NCBI RefSeq assembly: GCF_002814235.1 | Contig: NZ_PHSU01000054.1 | Location: 1 to 37,158, forward strand | Length of the DNA stretch: 37,158 nucleotides | Source of the DNA: Pseudomonas sp. QS1027 | GTDB lineage: Bacteria; Pseudomonadota; Gammaproteobacteria; Pseudomonadales; Pseudomonadaceae | Direction of reading: 5' to 3' | Shown here: in pieces, positions 7,116-16,240 of the stretch | How the letters are laid out: every line of letters begins with the position of its first letter | Numbering within the stretch: position 1 is the stretch's first letter | The notes under the pieces: model-generated | What the model was told of the DNA's origin: nothing | The model's input: only the letters and a program-made list of their open reading frames with translations | Databases searched by the model: none | Position numbers and translations under genes: made by a program

Positions 7116-7862
7116 GGATTCCTCTTCATCAATAGTAATGAGGGTACCCGGACCCTCTTTGAAGCTGTGCAGGACGCGCAGCGGAACGTTGTACTTGCCG
7201 GCGAACTCGACCGCACGGATCTGCAACACCTTGGAACCGAGGCTGGCCATTTCCAGCATCTCTTCGAAGGTGATCTTGTCCAGGCGCTGGGCCTGGGCGA
7301 CGACGCGCGGATCGGTGGTGTAGACGCCGTCGACGTCGGTGTAGATCTGACATTCGTCAGCCTTCAAGGCTGCCGCCAGCGCCACGCCGGTGGTGTCGGA
7401 ACCGCCACGCCCGAGGGTGGTGATATTGCCGTGCTCGTCGACGCCCTGGAAACCGGCGACCACGACCACGCGACCGGCCTTCAGATCGCCACGAATCTTC
7501 TGATCATCGATCTGCAGGATGCGCGCCTTATTGTGCGCGCTGTCGGTCAGGATTCGCACCTGGTTGCCGGTGTACGAGACCGCCGGCACACCGCGCTTGA
7601 TCAGCGCCATGGCCAGCAAGGCAATGGTCACCTGCTCGCCGGTGGAAACGATCACATCCAGTTCACGGGGAACCGGCTGCTGATCGCCACTGATCTGCTT
7701 GGCCAGCTCGATCAGGCGGTTGGTCTCGCCGCTCATCGCGGACAGTACAACCACCAGGTCATCACCGGCCTCACGGAACTTCTTAACCTTGTCGGCTACC
7801 TGCTCGATTCTCTCGACGGAGCCGACCGAGGTACCTCCGAATTTCTGTACGATCAAAGCCAT
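6621..7862 (-). CDS. lysC: Aspartate kinase
   Basis: 413 residues. It phosphorylates aspartate, the first step to lysine, threonine, methionine and diaminopimelate. The N-terminal kinase domain (1 to about 245) starts LIVQKFGGTSVGS (substrate/ATP-binding KFGGTS at 7-12). Two ACT domains follow (about 265-413), which bind lysine/threonine for feedback control. GAGG is 10 nt before the ATG. A second ATG at 7115 (Met250) has its own Shine-Dalgarno and would give a separate ACT-only beta subunit, as in alpha2beta2 aspartokinases. Downstream of alaS with a hairpin between them. Confidence 0.97.
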   Translation of the reverse strand: MALIVQKFGGTSVGSVERIEQVADKVKKFREAGDDLVVVLSAMSGETNRLIELAKQISGDQQPVPRELDVIVSTGEQVTIALLAMALIKRGVPAVSYTGNQVRILTDSAHNKARILQIDDQKIRGDLKAGRVVVVAGFQGVDEHGNITTLGRGGSDTTGVALAAALKADECQIYTDVDGVYTTDPRVVAQAQRLDKITFEEMLEMASLGSKVLQIRAVEFAGKYNVPLRVLHSFKEGPGTLITIDEEESMEQPIISGIAFNRDEAKLTIRGVPDTPGVAFKILGPISAANIEVDMIVQNVAHDNTTDFTFTVHRNDYQAAQTVLENTAREIGAREVVGDTKIAKVSIVGVGMRSHAGVASRMFEALAKESINIQMISTSEIKVSVVIEEKYLELAVRALHTAFELDAPARQGE

Positions 7863-7920
7863 TTCTAAGCCGCCTCAGCCCGTAAAGGGGCGCCCATTAA
7901 TCATTCAACTTCACAGCTGT

Positions 7921-7947
7921 GGTGCCTGCCACTAGACAGCAGGCACC
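7921..7947. repeat. Hairpin between alaS and lysC
   Basis: GGTGCCTGC and GCAGGCACC form a perfect 9-bp stem around a 9-nt loop, 11 bp beyond the alaS stop on the minus strand. There is no T run, so it is either a weak terminator or an mRNA processing/stabilising element. Confidence 0.5.
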
Positions 7948-7957
7948 CGTCGCGGCC

Positions 7958-10582
<2,625 letters not shown>

Positions 10583-10649
10583 AGGTTCTTCCACGGAGTC
10601 TGCGGCCAAACGCAAGTGCATCACATCCAAAAGGGTTTGCGACTTGCAA

Positions 10650-10671
10650 AGGGCCGCATTATATCGGCCCT
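10650..10671 (-). promoter_or_regulatory. alaS promoter -10 inside a palindrome
   Basis: On the minus strand AGGGCCG-N8-CGGCCCT encloses a perfect TATAAT (10663-10658). The -35 region is poor. Predicted start about 10650, leader about 68 nt. E. coli AlaRS represses its own gene by binding a palindrome around the -10 box; the same layout here suggests autoregulation (inference). No gene is visible from 10583 to 11234 other than the elements listed. Confidence 0.5.
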
Positions 10672-10853
10672 GCGCCTTGGGTACAGTGTGTTTATACGAT
10701 AGAAACCGTCAATTGGACCGCCTGCTACCTCATTCACGGCCAAATTCGGCCAATACTGCAACAACTTGTTCAATTTGCGTACGCCGGGTGTCCCTATACC
10801 CCGGGTCGTTTCAGCGTGTTCGACGACAGGTCGCGCCGACGTTTGCTGAAGAA

Positions 10854-10874
10854 TTTCGATAGTCATTATCGAAA
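10854..10874. promoter_or_regulatory. Operator-like palindrome TTTCGATA-N5-TATCGAAA
   Basis: A perfect 8+8 bp inverted repeat with a 5-nt centre, about 67 bp upstream of the riboswitch and close to a plausible -10 (TATATG at 10898-10903). The size suits a dimeric repressor such as a TetR/MarR/LacI-type protein. The cognate regulator is not in the window. Confidence 0.5.
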
Positions 10875-10940
10875 CGACGACATGCGCCCTCTGAAAATAT
10901 ATGTTAAAAACTGGGCGCTGCCAGAAAGTCTGGCGGCAAC

Positions 10941-11102
10941 GTTCTCAGGGCGGGGTGCAATTCCCCACCGGCGGTAATGGCGCGCAATGCGTCTAGCCCG
11001 CGAGCGCTTGACGATTTCCACGGCCTTGGCTGTGGCTCGACAAGGTCAGCAGACCCGGTGTGATCCCGGGGCCGACGGTCATAGTCCGGATGAAGAGAGA
11101 AC
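10941..11102 (+). ncRNA. FMN riboswitch (RFN element)
   Basis: Helix P1 is formed by GTTCTC (10941-10946) and GAGAAC (11097-11102). The conserved core elements AGGGCGGGGTGCAATTCCCC, ACCGGCGGTAAT, AGCCCGCGAGCGC, GTCAGCAGACCCGGTG and GGCCGACGGTCATAGTCCGG are in the order of the RFN family. It senses FMN and controls riboflavin genes. It sits 132 nt before ribH2. A 7-bp stem at the ribosome-binding site downstream (11203-11223) suggests control of translation. Confidence 0.96.
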
Positions 11103-11202
11103 GGGATTGAGACCCAGGGGCCGTCCGCTGAATCCGTAGATGCCTGCGAGCATCCCACGGCGACGCTGAACGTACCCTTGAATCCCATTCGATTCATATC
11201 GC

Positions 11203-11225
11203 CCTGTTTTTCACACAAACAGGAG
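11203..11225 (+). promoter_or_regulatory. SD-sequestering stem of the riboswitch platform
   Basis: CCTGTTT (11203-11209) pairs perfectly with AAACAGG (11217-11223). The second arm includes part of the AGGAG Shine-Dalgarno (11221-11225) of ribH2. This is a plausible OFF structure; the competing anti-sequester was not identified. Confidence 0.5.
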
Positions 11226-11234
11226 TCAGAACAG

Positions 11235-11726
11235 ATGCAACCCACCACGATTCATCACAACCAACGTATCGCCTTCATCCAGGCCTGCTGGCACAAGGAT
11301 ATTGTCGATCAGGCGCGCCACGGCTTCGTCTCGGAAATCGCCAAGCTGGGCTATCAGGAAAGCGATATCGATTTCTTTGAAGTCGGCGGCGCGTTCGAAA
11401 TTCCCCTGCATGCCAAGCTGCTGGCCAAGTCCGGGCGTTATGCCGGCGTGGTTGCCGCAGGCCTGGTGGTCGACGGCGGGATCTATCGCCACGACTTCGT
11501 CGCCACCGCGGTGATCGACGGCCTGATGCAGGTCCAGCTGGACACCGAAGTGCCGGTGTTTTCAGTGGTCTTGACCCCACACCACTTCCACGCGGGTGAA
11601 GAACACCAGAAGTTCTTCTTCGATCACTTCGTGCACAAGGGCCAGGAAGCGGCCAAAACCTGCGCCGACACCCTGAGCAAACTGCGTGCCCTGCCACGCC
11701 CGGCAGCGCAGAAACTGGCGGTCTGA
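11235..11726 (+). CDS. ribH2: 6,7-dimethyl-8-ribityllumazine synthase, type II
   Basis: 163 residues. It condenses 5-amino-6-ribitylaminouracil with 3,4-dihydroxy-2-butanone 4-phosphate, the penultimate riboflavin step. Visible family elements are the N-terminal IAFIQACWHKDIV, the FFEVGGAFEIPLHAKLL segment, GIYRHDFVATAVIDGLM with the catalytic-site histidine, and TPHHFH. The wording and length match the RibH2 (decameric) type rather than the 60-mer RibH1. AGGAG is 9 nt before ATG 11235; the frame is open to 11178 but that start lies inside the leader. Controlled by the FMN riboswitch upstream; downstream lies a 24-nt palindrome. Confidence 0.93.
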   Translation: MQPTTIHHNQRIAFIQACWHKDIVDQARHGFVSEIAKLGYQESDIDFFEVGGAFEIPLHAKLLAKSGRYAGVVAAGLVVDGGIYRHDFVATAVIDGLMQVQLDTEVPVFSVVLTPHHFHAGEEHQKFFFDHFVHKGQEAAKTCADTLSKLRALPRPAAQKLAV

Positions 11727-11735
11727 CTGCCCCGC

Positions 11736-11759
11736 ACCTGCCGGCCCGGGCCGGCAGGT
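11736..11759 (+). terminator. 24-nt perfect palindrome after ribH2
   Basis: ACCTGCCGGCCC and its exact complement GGGCCGGCAGGT, starting 10 bp after the ribH2 stop. There is no T run, so termination would be inefficient and ribH2 transcripts may continue into the peptidase pair. Confidence 0.6.
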
Positions 11760-11874
11760 CATTGCCAATGCATAACTATCTACGCTCTCCCCGCTTCGTC
11801 TTTGCAGTTAAGTGAACTCGACATTTCGCCCTACCAGGGCTTTCGAGAACCACCGCCTGCGGAGACACCTCAAC

Positions 11875-13329
11875 GTGAACGACTTCTCCAGACTTGGCCC
11901 AAGCCAGCCGGTCATGCCTCACCAGGAACACTGGATCGACGGCACCATCGAAACCGCGCATTCCCTTGTCGAACCCTTGAACCAGTACCCTGACGACCAG
12001 AGGATCCTGCACACCCACCGGCTCCACCTGGATAAAAACGTCCGGGTGGAACGCCAGCAACTCAAGGCCCCGCCCGACTACCGGGGACCGGCCGATCATC
12101 TGCGTTTCACCATCGGTGGCAGCGACAACCGCGTGCATCTGTACCAGTCCGATCATCTAGTGCTGGATATCAATGGCTGGCGTTATCACCTGACAACCGT
12201 CTCCTCCGGGCAGGTCATCGTGCTGGACACACAAGGCGGCGATGACGATATCAGGGTGGACGACGAGGTACGGATCGCGGTGTTCATCCATTCAGGAGCG
12301 GGAAACGACCGATTGTTTTGCGGGGGCGGCTTCACCAAGGTCGATGCGGGACCTGGCAACGATCGGATTTTCACGCGCTCCGGCGCCAGCTATATCGAAG
12401 CCGGGGACGGCAACGATATTGTCAGCGCCCATGGCAACGGCCCCATGACCGTCTATGGAGGCCAGGGCCATGACACCTTGAGCGCAGGCGAAGGCAGTTG
12501 TTTCATCGACGGTGGCCAGGGCGACGATGTGCTATTGGGCGGCAAAGGCCACAACGTGCTCAGCGGTGGCGACGGCGACGATCAGATCACCCCCGGTCTC
12601 GGCCGCACGACGATCTACACCGGAACAGGCACGGACTTCGTCGCCCACCTGAGACCCGGCGTCCAACTGTTCAATGCCTACTCCGCCTCCGAACCCGCGC
12701 CAGCGACTATTCCCGATGATCCCGGCGTCATCATCGCCGCCAAGGGACTGGACAGTTGCGGCGTGATCGTCGATGGCACGCCCCGGTTCCAGGAACGGGT
12801 CAATGACGACCTCAGACTGCTGCTGGGCTCCGGCAACGGCCGGCAACTGCTGGGTGCCCTGGGTCAGATCGCGCACAAGAGCGGCGTGCCCGTGCTGATC
12901 AAGGAATTGACCGAGGAAGAAAACGGCATGTGCTTTCCGGGACGCGCGCAGCAGGGCGACCCGTTTATCCACGATGGCAAGGTCGGAGCTCCGGCCCTCG
13001 GTTGTACGGTGTATTACAACCCCTCGTTTCTCAAGGGCGAAGTCACCAGCATCGTTCATCTCTACCACGAGCTGTGCCATGCCTATAACCACGTGACAGG
13101 GACGATTTTTCCCGGTTGGGGGGCAGACGGTGTGGACGCGGGCAAGCCTCGCGACTCGGTCCCCAACGCGGAGCTCCAGGCCGTCGGGTTGGCGGCTCAC
13201 GCCCCGGCCTTCGACTTCGACGCCAATCCCGCGACACCGCCCCTGACCACCAACCCCGAGGCCTTTACCGAAAACGGGCTGCGCCTGGAGTTCGGTATTC
13301 CGCCGCGCAAGCAATACCGGGAAGAGTAA
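11875..13329 (+). CDS. Beta-roll/M91-type zinc metallopeptidase, copy 1
   Basis: 484 residues from GTG 11875. Residues about 120-256 hold at least eight glycine/aspartate nonapeptide-like repeats (GAGNDRLF, GPGNDRIF, GDGNDIVS, GQGHDTLS, GQGDDVLL, GDGDDQIT) expected to form a Ca2+-binding parallel beta-roll. The C-terminal 200 residues carry HELCHAYN (zinc motif HExxH at H398) and a downstream NAELQAVGL, as in the M91 peptidase family of NleD/HopH1 type III effectors. No signal peptide and no RTX C-terminal secretion signal is apparent, and the catalytic domain is last, opposite to RTX toxins. The GTG start has GGAG 10 nt upstream and aligns with MNxF of copy 2; the frame extends to 11812 without support. 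Secretion route and target are unknown. Confidence 0.72.
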   Translation: MNDFSRLGPSQPVMPHQEHWIDGTIETAHSLVEPLNQYPDDQRILHTHRLHLDKNVRVERQQLKAPPDYRGPADHLRFTIGGSDNRVHLYQSDHLVLDINGWRYHLTTVSSGQVIVLDTQGGDDDIRVDDEVRIAVFIHSGAGNDRLFCGGGFTKVDAGPGNDRIFTRSGASYIEAGDGNDIVSAHGNGPMTVYGGQGHDTLSAGEGSCFIDGGQGDDVLLGGKGHNVLSGGDGDDQITPGLGRTTIYTGTGTDFVAHLRPGVQLFNAYSASEPAPATIPDDPGVIIAAKGLDSCGVIVDGTPRFQERVNDDLRLLLGSGNGRQLLGALGQIAHKSGVPVLIKELTEEENGMCFPGRAQQGDPFIHDGKVGAPALGCTVYYNPSFLKGEVTSIVHLYHELCHAYNHVTGTIFPGWGADGVDAGKPRDSVPNAELQAVGLAAHAPAFDFDANPATPPLTTNPEAFTENGLRLEFGIPPRKQYREE

Positions 13330-13372
13330 ACGGATTCGCCTTCCATCCGCACCCGACCTTAACGGAGCCTTC

Positions 13373-14875
13373 ATGAACCATTTTCCTGACACCCCGCCGG
13401 TCAGCTCCGAGCGCCTGATAGACGGCAATGCTCGTTCCATTGATGAACACTACCAGATCGTCCAGGAATACCAGGACGACTACAAACCGACCTCAATCTA
13501 CCGGCTCTCGGCGGAGAATGACCCGGTCCTGATAGAGCGAAAGATCGTTTCGACCCCCTACAAGCCAGGATACCCGCCGCTGGATTACCTGATCTTCACC
13601 ACTGGCGACAGCGCTGACACCATCAGGGTCCACTGCCCGCAGGGGCAATTGATAGTCGACATCAACCATGAGCGTTACCTGATGAACCCGGCCTCTTCCG
13701 AGCAGCGACTGATCATTCGCACCGGCGCGGGTCCGGACCGGGTGACGGTCGACGAACAGGTAAAAATCCAGGTGATCGTCGAAACAGCCGACGGCGACGA
13801 TGTCATCCACAGCGAAGGCAGCGAAACCCAGATCCATGCCGGCCCAGGCGATGACTTCATCACTACCGGCGGGGGCAAGGCCTATATTGAGGCCGGAGAA
13901 GGCAACGACATGATTTTTGTCGAAGGTGACGCGACCGTCTACGGCGGCGCCGGCAACGATCATATCAGCGCCACCGCAAGCCTGGACGACAGCCGTCATC
14001 TGCTCAACGGCGGGCAAGGCAACGATCTGCTGATCGGCGGTCGGGGACACAGCATCCTCAGTGGCAACGACGGCGACGACTCGATCCTGGCCGGCGTCGG
14101 GACCAACACGATCTACACCGGAGCAGGTCGGGACACGGTCATGTTGATCAAACCTACGGATCAGGTCTTCAGCAACGATCCCCGCGACCAGTTGTTCCAG
14201 ACCGCCCCCCAGCCACCCGCCGATGCCGAGGAATTGCGTGTTCACGCCTCGTCTGCCGAAGGTTTTCAGATCACCCTGCTCGGCAACCTGAGCCTGGAGC
14301 AGACCGGTATCGTGGTCAACGGCTCCCCGGAATTCCAGGACCGGGTCAATGACGACCTGAGGCTGATCGGCGGCTCTCCCCGGGGCAGCCAGCTGCTAAA
14401 GGTGTTGAATAAAACGGCCAGGAAACATGGCATCGCCGTCGCGATCAACCCGCTGGAGTATGAGAGGAATGCGCTGTTTCTGGTCAATGCCCAGGCCCCG
14501 GGCGATCCCTACATCAGAGATACCCGCGCAGGAAACGGGCTCCCGGGGGGGAGCATTCACTACAACCCCGCCGTTGAAATCGACGCAACCCCCGGCGTCG
14601 TGGTGCTCTACCACGAACTCTGCCATGTCTATAACAGAATGACCGGAACGTCTTTCCCAGGGGATGGCTTCGACGGCCCGCGTGACGACAAATCCACACG
14701 CAGAGTACCGAATGAAGAACTCCAAGCCATAGGCTTGCCGGCGGAAGCCAGGCCCTTCGATTTCGACGCAGACCCGAGCACTCCGCCCCTGGACACCAAC
14801 CCGGCGCCCTTCACCGAAAACGGCTTGCGTGAAGAGTTGGGATTGGCCCCGCGAACCCGGGTAAAGCCTGACTAA
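13373..14875 (+). CDS. Beta-roll/M91-type zinc metallopeptidase, copy 2
   Basis: 500 residues, paralogous over its full length to the gene at 11875-13329. Beta-roll repeats (GADGDDVIHS-type, GPGDDFIT, GEGNDMIF, GAGNDHIS, GQGNDLLI, GNDGDDSIL, GAGRDTVM) cover about 118-255. The M91-like domain has HELCHVYN (H414) and NEELQAIGLPAEARPFDFDADP, with the shared ending PFTENGLREELG. GGAG lies 5 nt before the ATG and 43 bp separates the two copies, so they are one transcription unit. The stop TAA overlaps the stop of astE on the other strand. The intact zinc motif in both copies indicates that neither is an obvious pseudogene. The family call is from motifs only. Confidence 0.72.
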   Translation: MNHFPDTPPVSSERLIDGNARSIDEHYQIVQEYQDDYKPTSIYRLSAENDPVLIERKIVSTPYKPGYPPLDYLIFTTGDSADTIRVHCPQGQLIVDINHERYLMNPASSEQRLIIRTGAGPDRVTVDEQVKIQVIVETADGDDVIHSEGSETQIHAGPGDDFITTGGGKAYIEAGEGNDMIFVEGDATVYGGAGNDHISATASLDDSRHLLNGGQGNDLLIGGRGHSILSGNDGDDSILAGVGTNTIYTGAGRDTVMLIKPTDQVFSNDPRDQLFQTAPQPPADAEELRVHASSAEGFQITLLGNLSLEQTGIVVNGSPEFQDRVNDDLRLIGGSPRGSQLLKVLNKTARKHGIAVAINPLEYERNALFLVNAQAPGDPYIRDTRAGNGLPGGSIHYNPAVEIDATPGVVVLYHELCHVYNRMTGTSFPGDGFDGPRDDKSTRRVPNEELQAIGLPAEARPFDFDADPSTPPLDTNPAPFTENGLREELGLAPRTRVKPD

Positions 14876-15879
14876 ACCAGCGTCTCGTCGCTGGACGGCA
14901 CCACCAGGATCCCCGCCCGCAGGCCGTTTTTCACCTTCGGGTTGGGGAAAATGATCCGCGCGCCCTGCTCTTCCACGACCCAGCGACTGTTCGCCAGGTC
15001 CTCGGCCAGCAGGTAACCCTTGGGCAGTTCCGAGAAGTTCTCGATATCCGCCGGCAAGTGCATCAGGAAACTGTCACTGTGCTTGATGATTTCCCGCGCC
15101 ACGCTGAACAGTTGCAAACCTTCGAGCGTTTCATCGGTGGCCGGCTCGCTGCCCTCGATGATCTGCTTGAGGCGCAGCTCCAGGCGCGAAACATCCACGC
15201 CCTCGTTCTGCCCGAACGGACGGGCCTTGCCCAGCTCCAGGGTAAAGGACTCGGCGCCCAGCTTGTCGTAGGTGTAGCTGCTGAAGACGATGGAGGGCTT
15301 GTTCTGCAACAGCACCGCCGTCATCCCGGCCGCGCGCAGGCGGGCCAGCTCGCGACGTGAATGCGCACGCCCTTCCTTGTACGGATAGAGCGCGAACTGT
15401 TCGATCTTCGAACCACGAATGGCGGTGTGCAGGTCATAGTGCAGGCGCTCGCGATCCGGCAGGCTGAAGAAACTCGCCGCCAGGCGCTCCAGCTCGCAAG
15501 CGCGCAAGGCTTCGCTGCCACTGCTCAGCTCATGCCGGCCATTGAACAGCCGGTTGACGTCCTGCTCGACAAAACGCTCGCCGCGACGTATCGCTTCAGG
15601 GTTGCCGAACAGGAACAGAATGCGGGCACGGGGCTTGAGGTCGCCCCGGGCAATGTCGTGCAACAGGCGATCGAGCAGCTCGATCGGCGCTGTTTCGTTA
15701 CCGTGGATACCGGCGGACAACAGCAGGTCCAGCCCGTTGTCCCGGGCCTCGGGAGGCCGCACTTCGAGTGCGCCCTCACTCAGCCAGCGCATGCGCACAC
15801 CGTCGACCGTCAGTTGAGTCTTCTCCGCCGGTTCATGACCGGCGAGGGTCAGTTCAAGCAGTTTGCCGAGGGCGAGCAT
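14872..15879 (-). CDS. astE: Succinylglutamate desuccinylase
   Basis: 335 residues. It performs the last AST step: succinylglutamate to glutamate plus succinate. It is a zinc enzyme of the AstE/AspA (M14-like) fold. Visible ligands are H59 and E62 in GIHGNE and H151 in DLHTAIRGS; the catalytic glutamate is E215 in TLELGKARPFG. ATG 15879 has AAGG about 9 nt upstream and gives the family length; the longer open frame to 16086 overlaps the preceding gene. Also called aruE. Last gene of the operon, 17 bp after the His-rich protein; no terminator lies between it and the convergent peptidase gene. Confidence 0.95.
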   Translation of the reverse strand: MLALGKLLELTLAGHEPAEKTQLTVDGVRMRWLSEGALEVRPPEARDNGLDLLLSAGIHGNETAPIELLDRLLHDIARGDLKPRARILFLFGNPEAIRRGERFVEQDVNRLFNGRHELSSGSEALRACELERLAASFFSLPDRERLHYDLHTAIRGSKIEQFALYPYKEGRAHSRRELARLRAAGMTAVLLQNKPSIVFSSYTYDKLGAESFTLELGKARPFGQNEGVDVSRLELRLKQIIEGSEPATDETLEGLQLFSVAREIIKHSDSFLMHLPADIENFSELPKGYLLAEDLANSRWVVEEQGARIIFPNPKVKNGLRAGILVVPSSDETLV

Positions 15880-15896
15880 GGCGCGGTATTCCTTAA

Positions 15897-16184
15897 TCAG
15901 TGATGGTGATCGCAGTCGGGGCCGTGGACATGATCGTCTTCGCCGATATCGGCCGGCTCCATCTCCAGTTGCAGGCTGACCAGGTTGGTCGCCAGTGGGC
16001 GCAGCAGCAGGTTGGCGTATTCGGCATCGCCTTCCTCCACATCGACACCGATCAGCAGTTGGCCGCGGCCGTCGTGCTGAATCCACAATTCCTTGCCCTG
16101 CCAGATCACCGCGACGCGGGTGCAGGAGGTTTCCAGTTGAGTGCCATCGGTGTCTTCAAGGATCAGCTGCAGGGTATCGCTCAT
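15897..16184 (-). CDS. Small His-rich-tail protein of the AST operon
   Basis: 95 residues, conserved in position between astB and astE in Pseudomonas (PA0900-type; sometimes labelled topoisomerase II in databases, without support in the sequence). It has a beta-rich body with VIWQGKELWIQHDGRGQLLIGVDVEEGDAEYANLLLRPLATNLVSLQLE, and an acidic linker, then a metal-binding-like tail HVHGPDCDHHH. It could deliver zinc to AstE, which is directly downstream (17 bp), but this is inference. A weak GAG serves as ribosome site. Confidence 0.8.
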   Translation of the reverse strand: MSDTLQLILEDTDGTQLETSCTRVAVIWQGKELWIQHDGRGQLLIGVDVEEGDAEYANLLLRPLATNLVSLQLEMEPADIGEDDHVHGPDCDHHH

Positions 16185-16240
16185 GTTTTAGGCTCTCGTC
16201 TGGAAGTAAAACGCCGCGCTCCAGGACAGAGCGTCGGCCT

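Noticed and set aside
10621..10866. 81-codon minus-strand frame upstream of alaS
   Set aside because: Starts inside the palindrome at 10854-10874, has no Shine-Dalgarno, and overlaps the alaS promoter.
11812..11874. Longer GTG start for the first peptidase gene
   Set aside because: No ribosome site; the GTG at 11875 has GGAG upstream and aligns with the N-terminus of the second copy.
11820..11875. Possible hrp box before the peptidase pair
   Set aside because: GAACC is present but no CCACNNA at the required spacing; type III regulation cannot be claimed.
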